From contig CAMBDL010000015.1 in the NCBI GenBank assembly GCA_945865365.1, positions 1 to 36,722 of the forward strand: DNA of 36,722 nucleotides. Direction: 5' to 3'. Below the pieces are notes generated by a model. The model was not told where the DNA came from and made no database searches. It saw only the letters and a list, made by a program, of their open reading frames with translations. This DNA is from Streptomyces griseus (GTDB taxonomy: Bacteria; Actinomycetota; Actinomycetes; Nanopelagicales; Nanopelagicaceae). Positions 7,470 to 15,140 of the stretch are shown here, piece after piece. The position numbers and the translations under genes were made by a program. Within the stretch, counting starts at the first letter, position 1, and every line of letters starts with the position of its first letter.

Positions 7470-9082
7470 TAACCAAGAGTTTCGCCAGCGGCCTCTTCAC
7501 GTGCAGCGGCATAATCTTGAGTTGTGCGCAGTGGAGTCTCACGCAGCATGAGTGCCAGGATAAATCCAATAGCTGTTACTGGTGCGGCTGCATAGAAGAC
7601 GACATGGAATGAGCTGACGAAAGCATCTAGCGCCGTTGTTTGAATAACTGGCGGAAGTGTTTTTAGAACTGCCGTGCTATTTGAAATCCCACCTAGCTTG
7701 CTCATATCAAAACCATCAAGGGCCGCTGGATTGCTCTTTGCTAGCTCAGCAAAATTAGTGCTTAAGTAGTGTGTCACACGGTTAGTCAGAACAGCGCCAA
7801 AGAGGGCGGTACCAAAGACAGAGCCAAGGGAGCGGAAGAAGGTATTACTACTGGTTGCTACTCCCATATCTTTGAAGTCAACTGAGTTTTGCAAAGCGAT
7901 AATCGTAGTTTGCATCGATAAACCAAGACCAGCACCAACCATGATGGCATAGATCGAAATCTGCCAGTAAGGCGTATCAATCTCTAGGCGAGTCATCATC
8001 AACACACCAGCGGTCATAAGTGCAGTTCCTACAATTGGAAAGCGCTTGTAATGGCCATGCTTTGTGATCATCTTGCCGGAGAAGATAGATGTGCTAACAA
8101 TTCCTAACATCAATGGAATCAATTTAAGGCCAGCTTCAGTAGCCGAGTAGCCTTTTACGACCTGGAAGTACAGTGGCAACATAACGATTGCACCGAACAT
8201 ACCGGCACCTATGACGGCACCAAGTGCGGAGGTTAGTGAGAATGTGTGATTCTTAAATAGATGTAATGGAAGAATTGGCTCTTTAGCCTTTGTCTCCCAG
8301 TATAAGAAGAGGACGGTTAGAACTAAGCCCGTTACCAAGTAGCCAACTGTGCGGCTATCGCCCCAGCCATATTGTGGCCCATAGATAGAAACCGAGAGAA
8401 GAACTAAGCAGACAGAGACGACCATCAGTAGAGCGCCTAAGTAATCAATAGTGTGAGCGCGCTTCACCTTTGGAATATGCAGAACCGCTGAAGTAATCAG
8501 GAGCGCTGCGATTCCAAACGGCAGGTTGATGTAGAAAATCCAGCGCCATCCAGTAACGCCAAGAATTTGGTTATGGTCAGCGAAGAAACCGCCGAGAAGA
8601 GGGCCTGCGACCGAAGATAACCCCCACACTGCACCAAAGTAACCTTGATATCGGCCACGTTCGCGTGGAGGAACGATGTCACCGATGATCACAAAAGCCA
8701 GTGCCATAAGTCCACCAGCGCCTAAACCTTGCAGAGCTCGAGTGGCAATTAACTGATTCATATTCTGGGAAGCACCAGCAAGCAATGAACCGATGAGAAA
8801 TGTTACGATTGCAAATTGAAAGACTGGACGACGGCCGTAGATATCAGAGATTTTTCCATAGATAGGTGTAGATGCAGTAGACGTTAATAGATAAGCGGTC
8901 ACCACCCATGTGTAGTGATTTAGGCCATCGAACTCTTCGACAATATTCTTAAGTGATGTCGCTACGATCGTTTGGTCTAGAGCCGCTAAGAACAACCCCG
9001 TCATTAGGCCACCGAGAATGACCATAATCTCGCGGTGGGTGTGGGCTTTAGCGGGGGCGTTAATAGGTGCTTTATTAGACAT
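7469..9082 (-). CDS. MFS transporter, DHA2 (EmrB/QacA) family, 14 helices
   Basis: The product is a 537-residue multidrug-type exporter. Features are [13 protein letters not shown] in helix 1, [13 protein letters not shown] as motif A, and [20 protein letters not shown] with [12 protein letters not shown], all hallmarks of DHA2 proteins driven by the proton gradient. I place the start at ATG 9082 rather than an upstream ATG at 9175. The longer form would run into the divergent ABC gene and adds an atypical N-terminus, while 9082 has a TAACCT -10 box 7 nt upstream, as expected for a leaderless mRNA. It is the first gene of a two-gene operon with the MFS gene at 6237-7469. Confidence 0.85.
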   Translation of the reverse strand: MSNKAPINAPAKAHTHREIMVILGGLMTGLFLAALDQTIVATSLKNIVEEFDGLNHYTWVVTAYLLTSTASTPIYGKISDIYGRRPVFQFAIVTFLIGSLLAGASQNMNQLIATRALQGLGAGGLMALAFVIIGDIVPPRERGRYQGYFGAVWGLSSVAGPLLGGFFADHNQILGVTGWRWIFYINLPFGIAALLITSAVLHIPKVKRAHTIDYLGALLMVVSVCLVLLSVSIYGPQYGWGDSRTVGYLVTGLVLTVLFLYWETKAKEPILPLHLFKNHTFSLTSALGAVIGAGMFGAIVMLPLYFQVVKGYSATEAGLKLIPLMLGIVSTSIFSGKMITKHGHYKRFPIVGTALMTAGVLMMTRLEIDTPYWQISIYAIMVGAGLGLSMQTTIIALQNSVDFKDMGVATSSNTFFRSLGSVFGTALFGAVLTNRVTHYLSTNFAELAKSNPAALDGFDMSKLGGISNSTAVLKTLPPVIQTTALDAFVSSFHVVFYAAAPVTAIGFILALMLRETPLRTTQDYAAAREEAAGETLG

Positions 9083-9087
9083 AAGGG

Positions 9088-9095
9088 TAAGGTTA
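9088..9095. promoter_or_regulatory. overlapping divergent leaderless -10 boxes
   Basis: The 17 bp between the start codons 9082 (minus) and 9100 (plus) contain TAAGGTTA. Read on the plus strand, TAAGGT (9088-9093) sits 6 nt before GTG 9100. Read on the minus strand, TAACCT (9095-9090) sits 7 nt before ATG 9082. Both fit TANNNT at the leaderless distance, so both -10 boxes share four bases. No Shine-Dalgarno is present for either gene. Confidence 0.6.
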
Positions 9096-9099
9096 TCGC

Positions 9100-10080
9100 G
9101 TGAACTCAGTGAGCGCAGAGCATCTTGTAAAAACATATAACAAGGGCAGCGTGCGAGCCTTAGATGATTTATCACTTGAAGTCGCCGAAGGCACTGTTTT
9201 GAGCGTGTTAGGCCCTAATGGTGCAGGTAAAACAACGACTGTGAGAATTCTCGCAACGTTGCTAAAGCCTGATTCAGGAAGCGCACATGTTGCAGGAATC
9301 GATGTCATTAAACACCCTGACAAAGTTCGCGAACTCATTGGTCTATCTGGTCAATATGCAGCGGTCGATGAGACGTTAACCGGTTGGGATAACTTAGTCA
9401 TGTTCGGACGTCTGTATCACTTAGGACGTCAGCAATCTATTAATCGAGCCAATGAATTACTTGAACGATTCTCTTTGACAGATAGTGCACGGCGACCAAT
9501 TAAAACGTATTCAGGTGGAATGCGTCGCCGCTTAGATTTAGCAGCATCGCTGATTGTGCAACCTAAAGTTTTATTTTTGGATGAACCAACAACAGGTCTT
9601 GATCCACGAGGTCGCATGGAGATGTGGGGAGTTATTGAAGAGCTTGTCACAGGTGGAGTAACGGTTTTGTTGACTACTCAGTATCTTGAAGAGGCCGATC
9701 AATTAGCCGATGAGATAGCGGTCATTGATCACGGCACAGTGATTGCCCGCGGAACTTCAGATGTATTAAAAAAGCAGGTGGGCGGTGAGCGTTTAGAGAT
9801 AACAGCTGAAAACCAAGATTTAGCGAAGGTGCAAGAGATCATCGCTGGCATCAGCGCAACTGCAACACATGTAGATGGGCGAACTGTGAGTGCACCAGTT
9901 TCAACTGGTTCAAGCGCTCTCATTCAAGCTCTACGCGCTTTGGACGAGGCCTCAATTCACCCGCTAGATATCGCGCTCAAGCGACCATCCCTCGATGATG
10001 TTTTCTTATCTCTTACCGGCCATGTTGCCGAAGAGAGCCTGCCTGAACCAGTGAAGAAGAAAAAGGGGGGAGGACAATGA
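9100..10080 (+). CDS. ABC exporter ATP-binding protein, DrrA family
   Basis: This 326-residue ATPase has Walker [10 protein letters not shown] (residues 38-46), Q-loop around [10 protein letters not shown] (83-92), signature YSGGMRRR (137-144) and Walker B VLFLDEP (157-163), followed by a switch histidine region [14 protein letters not shown]. The extra C-terminal 90 residues match the DUF4162-like extension of daunorubicin-resistance ATPases. It powers the permease encoded next, with which it overlaps by ATGA. GTG 9100 is favoured by the -10 box at leaderless distance; GTG 9109 is an alternative. Such pairs export hydrophobic drugs, lipids or antibiotics; the substrate here is unknown. Confidence 0.88.
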   Translation: MNSVSAEHLVKTYNKGSVRALDDLSLEVAEGTVLSVLGPNGAGKTTTVRILATLLKPDSGSAHVAGIDVIKHPDKVRELIGLSGQYAAVDETLTGWDNLVMFGRLYHLGRQQSINRANELLERFSLTDSARRPIKTYSGGMRRRLDLAASLIVQPKVLFLDEPTTGLDPRGRMEMWGVIEELVTGGVTVLLTTQYLEEADQLADEIAVIDHGTVIARGTSDVLKKQVGGERLEITAENQDLAKVQEIIAGISATATHVDGRTVSAPVSTGSSALIQALRALDEASIHPLDIALKRPSLDDVFLSLTGHVAEESLPEPVKKKKGGGQ

Positions 10081-10871
10081 AGTATCTCCTGAGTGACTCT
10101 CTGGTTATTACTAAGCGCCAGGTATTACAGCTAGCTCGAATCCCTGAACTACTTATCTTCTCAACTATTCAGCCAGTGATGTTTGTTCTCTTATTTCGCT
10201 TTGTCTTTGGTGGCTCGATTTCTACTGACCAACCAGGGGGATATGTTCAACTACTGATGCCGGGGATCTTCGTGCAGACAGTTGCTTTCACATTGGCGGC
10301 AACGGCATCGGGCCTAGCCCAAGATATGCAGAAGGGTCTAATCGATCGTTTTAGATCGCTACCAATCTCACGCGGGGCAGTAGTTATTGGACGCACATTT
10401 GGAGATGCGCTTTTAAATATTTTGGTCCTTGCCGTTATGGCTACTGCCGGCTTTGCAGTGGGATGGCGCCCCACCTCTGGCTTTATGAGAGTCACTTTAG
10501 GTTTCCTATTTCTCTTTGCCTTTGGTTACGCCCTCTCATGGATTGGTATCTATGTAGGTCTAGTGGTTCGAGATGCCCGTGTTGTTCAAAACGTTGGATT
10601 CTTAGTTACATTTCCAATGACATTTTTATCAAATGCCTTTGCTCCAACAACTGGAATGCCAAAGGCGCTGCAGTATGTAGCCGAGTGGAACCCTGTCTCA
10701 TCGATGGTTGCAGCATGCCGACAGTTATTTGGTTTAAAGAATCAATTTGGGGCAACCGCTAATTCTTGGCCAAGCCAACACCCATTGGAGACATCACTTC
10801 TCTACATGCTTCTTTTAATGGCGATTTTTATTCCATTGAGCATTCGCAAATATAAAAATACCTCTAATTAA
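10077..10871 (+). CDS. ABC-2 type permease, DrrB-like
   Basis: This 264-residue membrane protein has about six hydrophobic segments and the ABC-2 signature region around LPISRGAVVIGRTFGDAL and PMTFLSNAFAPTTGMPKALQ. It overlaps the ATPase gene by 4 bp and has a purine-rich GGGGGGAGG just upstream of its ATG. Together they form a complete exporter as a 2+2 assembly. The final codons (KYKNTSN then TAA) lie inside a 24-bp sequence that is repeated perfectly after the P450 gene. The stop codon overlaps, tail to tail, that of the ABM gene. Confidence 0.87.
   Translation: MKYLLSDSLVITKRQVLQLARIPELLIFSTIQPVMFVLLFRFVFGGSISTDQPGGYVQLLMPGIFVQTVAFTLAATASGLAQDMQKGLIDRFRSLPISRGAVVIGRTFGDALLNILVLAVMATAGFAVGWRPTSGFMRVTLGFLFLFAFGYALSWIGIYVGLVVRDARVVQNVGFLVTFPMTFLSNAFAPTTGMPKALQYVAEWNPVSSMVAACRQLFGLKNQFGATANSWPSQHPLETSLLYMLLLMAIFIPLSIRKYKNTSN
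10848..10871. repeat. 24-bp direct repeat, left copy
   Basis: This stretch (core ATAAAAATACCTCTAATTAA, preceded by AAAT) is identical over 24 bp to 12313-12336, 1465 bp away. It contains the stop codon of the permease gene on the plus strand and, on the minus strand, the stop codon of the ABM gene. Confidence 0.9.
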
Positions 10872-11224
10872 TTTTTGCCTGCAAAGTGGATATGAAACTC
10901 TGAGTCCCAGTTATCTCTAATCTCTGCAATTGCACTGCCGTCTTGGCTCATCGGAAAGACGCTTCCTTCAATCTTTCCACCAAGTGCAGTTAGTTCTGCA
11001 AGCAGAGCTGCATTTTTCTTCACATGTTCAATCACACCTTCAGGAGAGCTGTACTCCTCTAGTACCGTACAGCTGGTCATATCGTGATTGAAAAATAAGT
11101 CATATCTCACTATCGAAGCCTGCTTCTGGACTTCCAGCAGCATTATCTGAGCGAACTCTTTAAATCTTTCTAGGTTCTCTGGTCCAATTGATGGGAATAC
11201 CGCAACTGCCTGCATGCTATTCAT
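10868..11224 (-). CDS. ABM-domain (antibiotic biosynthesis monooxygenase-like) protein
   Basis: This 118-residue protein fits the dimeric alpha/beta-barrel ABM family. It has an N-terminal strand AVAVFPSI, a helix (ENLERFKEFAQIMLLEV), the family-like block IVRYDLFFNHD, then TVLEEYSSPEGVIEHVKK. Family members are cofactor-free quinol monooxygenases, haem-degrading enzymes or unassigned proteins, so the reaction is not predictable. AAGGAG lies 4 nt before ATG 11224. It is divergent from the P450 gene with 43 bp between start codons, and both sit inside the repeat-bracketed cassette. Its stop codon is supplied by the left repeat. Confidence 0.7.
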   Translation of the reverse strand: MNSMQAVAVFPSIGPENLERFKEFAQIMLLEVQKQASIVRYDLFFNHDMTSCTVLEEYSSPEGVIEHVKKNAALLAELTALGGKIEGSVFPMSQDGSAIAEIRDNWDSEFHIHFAGKN

Positions 11225-11232
11225 CGCACTCC

Positions 11233-11261
11233 TTGTCTTGGTAACTATCCAAGACTATCCT
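11233..11261 (+). promoter_or_regulatory. leaderless promoter of the P450 gene
   Basis: TTGTCT (-35, 11233-11238), a 17-bp spacer and TATCCT (-10, 11256-11261) are followed by 6 nt and the ATG at 11268. The spacer contains CTTGG/CCAAG inverted arms (11237-11241 with 11249-11253). ACTATCC is repeated directly with a 10-bp period (11244-11250, 11254-11260), one helical turn apart. These are plausible operator half-sites controlling both divergent genes. Confidence 0.6.
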
Positions 11262-11267
11262 GCTTGA

Positions 11268-12320
11268 ATGAGCGTGAATTACCCACAAGCTAGCTCAACG
11301 ATAACTGGGCATAAATCTGTGCGCGAAGCTTTGCGTGCTACCGATATCTATTCATCAGATCTACAAGGTGATGCTGACGTTCGAGATTATCGTCAGTTGC
11401 CTTTAGAGGTAGATCCGCCGCGTCATCATCTCTACCGAGTGGCACTCGCGCCTTACTTTGTAAAACCTTCAATTGAAAAATTTGTTCCTGAATTTCGTGC
11501 TCACGCAGATAACCTATTAAAAAAGTTTTTTGCTACCGATTCACAAGATGTCGGAGCGCAACTTTCCTTGCCTTTAGTGATGCAGAACCTGGGCGTGATT
11601 TATCGACGCCCACAAGATGTTGCCGAATGGATGAGCTGGGGACCAGATGTGTGGACCGCAGCCTCAGAGAAGCGAGATGGCCAAGTTTTGCATGATTACC
11701 TCGATCTCATTTATGCAGAAGCGATGCAGGGTAATTCTGCTGATGTGTGGTCAGAGATTGCGCACTTAGAAATAGAAGGCAAACAAATCTCAGCGGCAGA
11801 ATTTCGTGGCATCGCTGGTGTGATGCTAGCTGGAGGCCGAGATACCGTTGTGAAGTTATTTACTGGAATTATGTGGCACTTCGGTAAACACCCTAAAGAC
11901 TTAGATTTACTTCGTGCGCAACCAGAGTTAATGAATGCGGCTATTCAAGAGTTCCTGCGCTTTTTAACCCCTCTGCCAGTTATGAATAGAACAACAGTGC
12001 CTGAGACAGGAGCTCAGAATCTTCCAGATGATAGATATGTTGGAATTAGTTTTATCTCTGGAAATTTTGATGAAAGCGTTTTTACTGATCCTTTTACTAT
12101 TGATTTCAACCGTGGACGTAACCCGCACTTAAGTTTTGGTTTTGGCCCTCATACCTGCCTTGGCAATCACATCGCAGAGATTGAGGCTCGCGTCTTCTTG
12201 GAAGCCTTGATGGAGTCAGGTTTGCAGTGGATTATCGTGAAAGAAGAGATTCGTTTTCATCCTGGCGAATTTGCTAGCGTTCCAGATCATTTCGCCTCAT
12301 TGCATATTGCAAAAATATAA
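11268..12320 (+). CDS. cytochrome P450, short form
   Basis: This 350-residue protein carries the main P450 signatures: the haem-binding loop FGFGPHTCLG with the thiolate ligand Cys297, a helix-I motif AGGRDT (acid-alcohol pair D-T), and ExxR in the sequence QEFLRF. It is about 50 residues shorter than typical bacterial P450s. It starts close to the GHKSVREALR region, and the segment between ExxR and the haem loop is also compact. A -10 box at leaderless distance supports ATG 11268 as the true start, so the short N-terminus is probably genuine. No ferredoxin or reductase gene is nearby; electrons must come from elsewhere. The substrate is unknown. Its stop lies inside the right 24-bp repeat, in a different frame from the permease stop in the left copy. 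Confidence 0.85.
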   Translation: MSVNYPQASSTITGHKSVREALRATDIYSSDLQGDADVRDYRQLPLEVDPPRHHLYRVALAPYFVKPSIEKFVPEFRAHADNLLKKFFATDSQDVGAQLSLPLVMQNLGVIYRRPQDVAEWMSWGPDVWTAASEKRDGQVLHDYLDLIYAEAMQGNSADVWSEIAHLEIEGKQISAAEFRGIAGVMLAGGRDTVVKLFTGIMWHFGKHPKDLDLLRAQPELMNAAIQEFLRFLTPLPVMNRTTVPETGAQNLPDDRYVGISFISGNFDESVFTDPFTIDFNRGRNPHLSFGFGPHTCLGNHIAEIEARVFLEALMESGLQWIIVKEEIRFHPGEFASVPDHFASLHIAKI

Positions 12321-12336
12321 AAATACCTCTAATTAA
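12313..12336. repeat. 24-bp direct repeat, right copy
   Basis: This is a perfect copy of 10848-10871. It overlaps the P450 stop (12318-12320) and contains the stop codon of greA on the minus strand (12333-12335), at the same offset at which the left copy contains the stop of the ABM gene. Confidence 0.9.
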
Positions 12337-12809
12337 GCGTAAAACTCGGCGGCTTTAATGGTCACAGAAATCTCTCGTCCGTTCGGTGCTTTATATGAAA
12401 CCGTCGCACCGATTTCAGCGCCCATCACTGCCGCACCTAGCGGCGATTTTTCACTGTAGACATCTAGATCACCAGAAGCGATTTCGCGTGAACCAAGTAA
12501 AAAGCGGATCTCATCGCCGGCAATCTCTGCAGTAACGACCATACCGGCGCCAACTTTTCCATCGGCACTTGGCGGTGGGGTTCCAATGTGGGCATTGTCT
12601 AACATCTGCTTGAGCTGACGGATACGCGCTTCCATCTTTCCCTGCTCATCACGTGCAGCGTGATAGCCACCGTTCTCTTTTAAATCACCTTCTGCACGCG
12701 CAGCTTCAATCTTGGCAGTGATCTCTTTACGACCAACGCCTTCGAAACTCTCTAATTCGGCGCGCAAACGATCTGCAGCTTCCTGCGTTAACCATGTCTG
12801 TGAGCTCAT
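12333..12809 (-). CDS. greA: transcription elongation factor GreA
   Basis: The 158-residue protein has the two-domain GreA layout: an N-terminal antiparallel coiled coil with the acidic-tip motif GDLKENGGYHAA (residues 41-52) and a C-terminal FKBP-like domain (IASGDLDVYSEKSPLGAAVMGAEIGATV). GreA enters the RNA polymerase secondary channel and stimulates cleavage of backtracked transcripts. The gene follows the DUF4307 gene on the same strand, an arrangement also found in mycobacteria (Rv1081c-Rv1080c). No clear Shine-Dalgarno is present. Its stop codon is part of the right 24-bp repeat. Confidence 0.93.
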   Translation of the reverse strand: MSSQTWLTQEAADRLRAELESFEGVGRKEITAKIEAARAEGDLKENGGYHAARDEQGKMEARIRQLKQMLDNAHIGTPPPSADGKVGAGMVVTAEIAGDEIRFLLGSREIASGDLDVYSEKSPLGAAVMGAEIGATVSYKAPNGREISVTIKAAEFYA

Positions 12810-12848
12810 AAGGCGTAAAGGTACTAGGAAGGCAGTGCCGCCTACAAC

Positions 12849-13238
12849 CTATTTAGCGCGGCACCCTGCAACATCGGCGAAAACCGCCTTAGTTCGTGCG
12901 GCGATTGCAGTGGTTTTTTGAAATGAGGCTAAACCAGGCCCAAACTCTTCATCAATCTGACCAACAATATTCTTCTCGATATCACGTGCAATGAGCGTAC
13001 AAATAACGGTTACATTCTTATCGCTGCGTTGGACTGAGTAGCGCAGAGAGATTTCACGATCTGATATAGGTGAAAAGGAAATCATTGATGATCGAATCGG
13101 TGGATTTGCATGATGTAAACCGGCCCAGATTAACCAAGAGATTCCAGTAACTGCGCAGATAACGGCCGGTATCACCCAACGGTTGCGAGGACGCACTCCG
13201 TATCGGTCTTCATAGGAGAAGTTCGGGTCCAAAGACAT
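12849..13238 (-). CDS. DUF4307 family membrane-anchored protein
   Basis: This 129-residue protein has a short cytoplasmic N-terminus ending YGVRPRNR, one membrane segment (WVIPAVICAVTGISWLIWAGL) and an extracytoplasmic beta-rich domain (ISLRYSVQRSDKNVTVICTL). This matches the actinobacterial DUF4307 family, commonly found beside greA and the mycothiol conjugate amidase gene; the latter is not present here. Function unknown. The start ATG at 13238 lies within a palindrome shared with the divergent small gene at 13253. Confidence 0.8.
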   Translation of the reverse strand: MSLDPNFSYEDRYGVRPRNRWVIPAVICAVTGISWLIWAGLHHANPPIRSSMISFSPISDREISLRYSVQRSDKNVTVICTLIARDIEKNIVGQIDEEFGPGLASFQKTTAIAARTKAVFADVAGCRAK

Positions 13239-13255
13239 GACATGATTATGTCATG
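13236..13255. promoter_or_regulatory. palindrome spanning two divergent start codons
   Basis: CATGACAT (13236-13243) and ATGTCATG (13248-13255) are perfect inverted arms around GATT. The outer ends are the two start codons: minus-strand ATG 13238 and plus-strand ATG 13253. CATGAT (13241-13246) is 6 nt before the plus start, and CATAAT on the minus strand is 6 nt before the minus start; both resemble -10 boxes. This looks like a symmetric divergent leaderless promoter that could also bind a dimeric regulator. Confidence 0.5.
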
Positions 13256-13390
13256 CAAAAAAATATTGAGATGGGAGCCGCGGGCTCGCTGACCATTGCA
13301 CTACTGATTCTTGCCACAGTTTTCCTAATGCGAAGTTTTTATAAGCGCTTTATGGGCATAGATCGAAGTGATGACTCCACAAATAAGTAA
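13253..13390 (+). CDS. small single-span membrane protein, 45 residues
   Basis: The sequence starts MQKNIEMGAAGSLTIALLIL and continues through one hydrophobic helix to a positively charged end (MRSFYKRF) and a polar tail DRSDDSTNK. It is supported by position: a start at the symmetric divergent promoter, and a 23-bp overlap with the SURF1 gene that suggests coupled translation. The charge pattern fits an N-out or N-in single-span protein; orientation is not certain. It may be a small partner of the following SURF1-like assembly factor. No family was recognised. Confidence 0.6.
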   Translation: MQKNIEMGAAGSLTIALLILATVFLMRSFYKRFMGIDRSDDSTNK

Positions 13391-14087
13391 GGGCTTTGCT
13401 TCCAGGGTTCTGCAAGGGGTGGCTGTTGTTAGTATCGCCGCCATATTTATCTCTCTTGGAATCTGGCAGTTAGACCGCGCTCGCGCATTAAAGGAGAGTT
13501 TGGTCGTTGCCACAACGATCGATACAAATCTTGTTCCCCTAGATTCAATAGCCCAACCACGTCAGTCATTACCGCCGGCGGCCATGAACCGCATGGTCAC
13601 GACGTCGGGGCATTATGTTGCCGATTTTAAAGCTCCCAACCAAAGCGATAGCCAAGGCGTCGTGAGCGACTGGCAGGTCTCCTTGCTACAGATTGGTGCA
13701 GATTCTGGAATTCTCGTGGTCCGTGGTCTGTGGGCCGATCGATTACTTAATCCAGATATTTCACAATCCATGCTTATCGATATAACTGGACAATTACATG
13801 CACGCCAAGATAGTGATAAATCCAAAAACTCAGCTGGCGTTATTTCTCGACTAGATAGCGCAGTCATTGTGGGTTTGACCGACCTAGATTTATTTGATGG
13901 CTACATTCTTGCCACGAGTGAGAGTCGCAACGGTGAGCCGATTCTGCGAGCGCGCACCTCACCTGAAAAACAGAGCTCGCGCATACCTGGCTTTTACTGG
14001 CAGCACTTGTCCTACGTTGTGATTTGGTGGCTTATGGCTGGGGTGGTGCTTTACCTTCCGCTGTATCGTCGTAAGGTAGCCCTATGA
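13368..14087 (+). CDS. SURF1 family cytochrome oxidase biogenesis protein
   Basis: The 239-residue protein has the SURF1 layout: a first membrane helix ending in the motif ISLGIWQLDRARALKE, a central extracytoplasmic domain, and a final helix preceded by YWQHLSYVVIWWLMA. SURF1 proteins help insert haem a into cytochrome c oxidase (known for the family). The two adjacent ATGs at 13368 and 13371 cannot be separated. It overlaps the preceding small gene by 23 bp and the next gene by ATGA, so 13253-15140 is probably one transcript. Confidence 0.85.
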   Translation: MMTPQISKGFASRVLQGVAVVSIAAIFISLGIWQLDRARALKESLVVATTIDTNLVPLDSIAQPRQSLPPAAMNRMVTTSGHYVADFKAPNQSDSQGVVSDWQVSLLQIGADSGILVVRGLWADRLLNPDISQSMLIDITGQLHARQDSDKSKNSAGVISRLDSAVIVGLTDLDLFDGYILATSESRNGEPILRARTSPEKQSSRIPGFYWQHLSYVVIWWLMAGVVLYLPLYRRKVAL

Positions 14088-14383
14088 AATCAGCCGTTCT
14101 TCGCTTTCGGTCCATGGCAATAATCGCAGGTGTGTTGTCTTTGCTCTTGTGGTTTGTGTATATGCCCATTAAATATATCTTTGATGCCCCCAACCTACAT
14201 AGTGCAATCATCTGGATCCCCATGGTGCATGGCTACTTATACCCACTCTATATTTTGAGCGCGATCTCATTTGCCTTCAAGGCCCGTTGGCCATTAATGA
14301 AGGTACTGGGCTTAATACTGGCCGGAACGCTTCCAATTGCATCTCTGATTGCTGAGCGCCGAGTTGTCCGCGACTATTCGTAA
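14084..14383 (+). CDS. DUF3817 family membrane protein
   Basis: This 99-residue protein has three hydrophobic helices and the DUF3817 pattern: a short N-terminal helix, HGYLYPLYILSAISFAFK, ARWPL, then a last helix with an LAGTLPIASLIAERRV-type end. Function of the family is unknown. It is often near SURF1 or cell-envelope genes in actinobacteria. It overlaps SURF1 by 4 bp, and the following synthase frame overlaps it by up to 35 bp. Confidence 0.82.
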   Translation: MKSAVLRFRSMAIIAGVLSLLLWFVYMPIKYIFDAPNLHSAIIWIPMVHGYLYPLYILSAISFAFKARWPLMKVLGLILAGTLPIASLIAERRVVRDYS

Positions 14384-15140
14384 GTTCATCAAATCACTTC
14401 TATACCCACTCTATGAGTGGCGATTAGTACGTGCCTTAGATTTTTCAAAGACCCCGCACCATGTTGGTGTCATCCTTGATGGAAATCGACGTTGGGCCAA
14501 AGCTAATCCAAATCTTGCCGATCCCAATGGCCACAAAGCTGGGGCCAGCAAGATTATTGAGTTCCTAGGCTGGTGCGATGAGGCCGATGTCCGCGTTGTA
14601 ACTCTATGGCTGTTATCAACGGATAACTTTAAACGTAGCTCTGCAGAAATCGATGAGTTGCTCCACATTATTGGTGACACCGTGGATGAGTTAGCTGCCA
14701 CGGGTCGTTGGAATATTAAAGCGGTAGGTGCACTTGATCTACTACCCGACTGGTTATCAAAGAAACTAAATGATTTAAAACCTGTGCGCAACGATGGAGT
14801 AGAAGTAAATGTTGCAATTAGCTATGGCGGGCGACGAGAAATTGTGGATGCCGTCAAAAATTATTTAAGCGAAGAGGAAAGAGCAGGTCACTCACTAAGT
14901 CAGGCCAGCGCTGACCTATCAAGTGAGAACATCTCAAAGTTTTTATACACCGCAGGTCAGCCAGATCCCGAACTCTTGATTCGAACATCGGGGGAGCAAC
15001 GCCTCGGTGGATTTATGTTGTGGCAGAGCGCATCATCAGAGTTCTACTTCTGTGAGGCCTATTGGCCAGATTTTCGTCGCGTCGATTTCTTGCGTGCTCT
15101 GCGTGCATACTCTTTGCGTCAACGACGTTTCGGTTCATAA
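14349..15140 (+). CDS. Z-isoprenyl diphosphate synthase (UppS family)
   Basis: The protein of about 263 residues has the cis-prenyltransferase hallmarks: HHVGVILDGNRRWAK with the catalytic Asp of DGNRRWA (residue 44), the STDNFKRS segment, and LLIRTSGEQRLGGFMLWQSA with EFYF. It condenses isopentenyl diphosphate with an allylic diphosphate towards lipid carriers for cell-wall synthesis. The product length (C15 or C50-55) cannot be told here. The start is uncertain: TTG 14349 and TTG 14364 are both possible, and neither has a strong ribosome site. The gene is coupled to the DUF3817 gene by overlap. Confidence 0.88.
   Translation: MLSAELSATIRKFIKSLLYPLYEWRLVRALDFSKTPHHVGVILDGNRRWAKANPNLADPNGHKAGASKIIEFLGWCDEADVRVVTLWLLSTDNFKRSSAEIDELLHIIGDTVDELAATGRWNIKAVGALDLLPDWLSKKLNDLKPVRNDGVEVNVAISYGGRREIVDAVKNYLSEEERAGHSLSQASADLSSENISKFLYTAGQPDPELLIRTSGEQRLGGFMLWQSASSEFYFCEAYWPDFRRVDFLRALRAYSLRQRRFGS

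Larger units (their letters stand above)
10872..12336. other. putative inserted oxygenase cassette (ABM plus P450)
   Basis: The 1465 bp from the end of the left 24-bp repeat to the end of the right copy contain exactly two divergent genes, an ABM-domain protein and a cytochrome P450. Removing this interval leaves one repeat copy in which the drrB stop and the greA stop overlap tail to tail, a normal compact junction. No transposase, integrase or clear terminal inverted repeats are present, so the mechanism is unknown. Target duplications of insertion sequences are usually shorter than 24 bp. Confidence 0.55.

Noticed and set aside
9083..9175. Longer N-terminus for the DHA2 transporter from ATG 9175
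   Set aside because: It would overlap the start of the divergent ABC gene by 76 bp and adds 31 residues not typical of the family, while 9082 has a well-spaced -10 box.
10872..12336. Insertion sequence or transposon carrying the P450
   Set aside because: There is no transposase or integrase frame and no convincing terminal inverted repeats; only the direct repeats support insertion.
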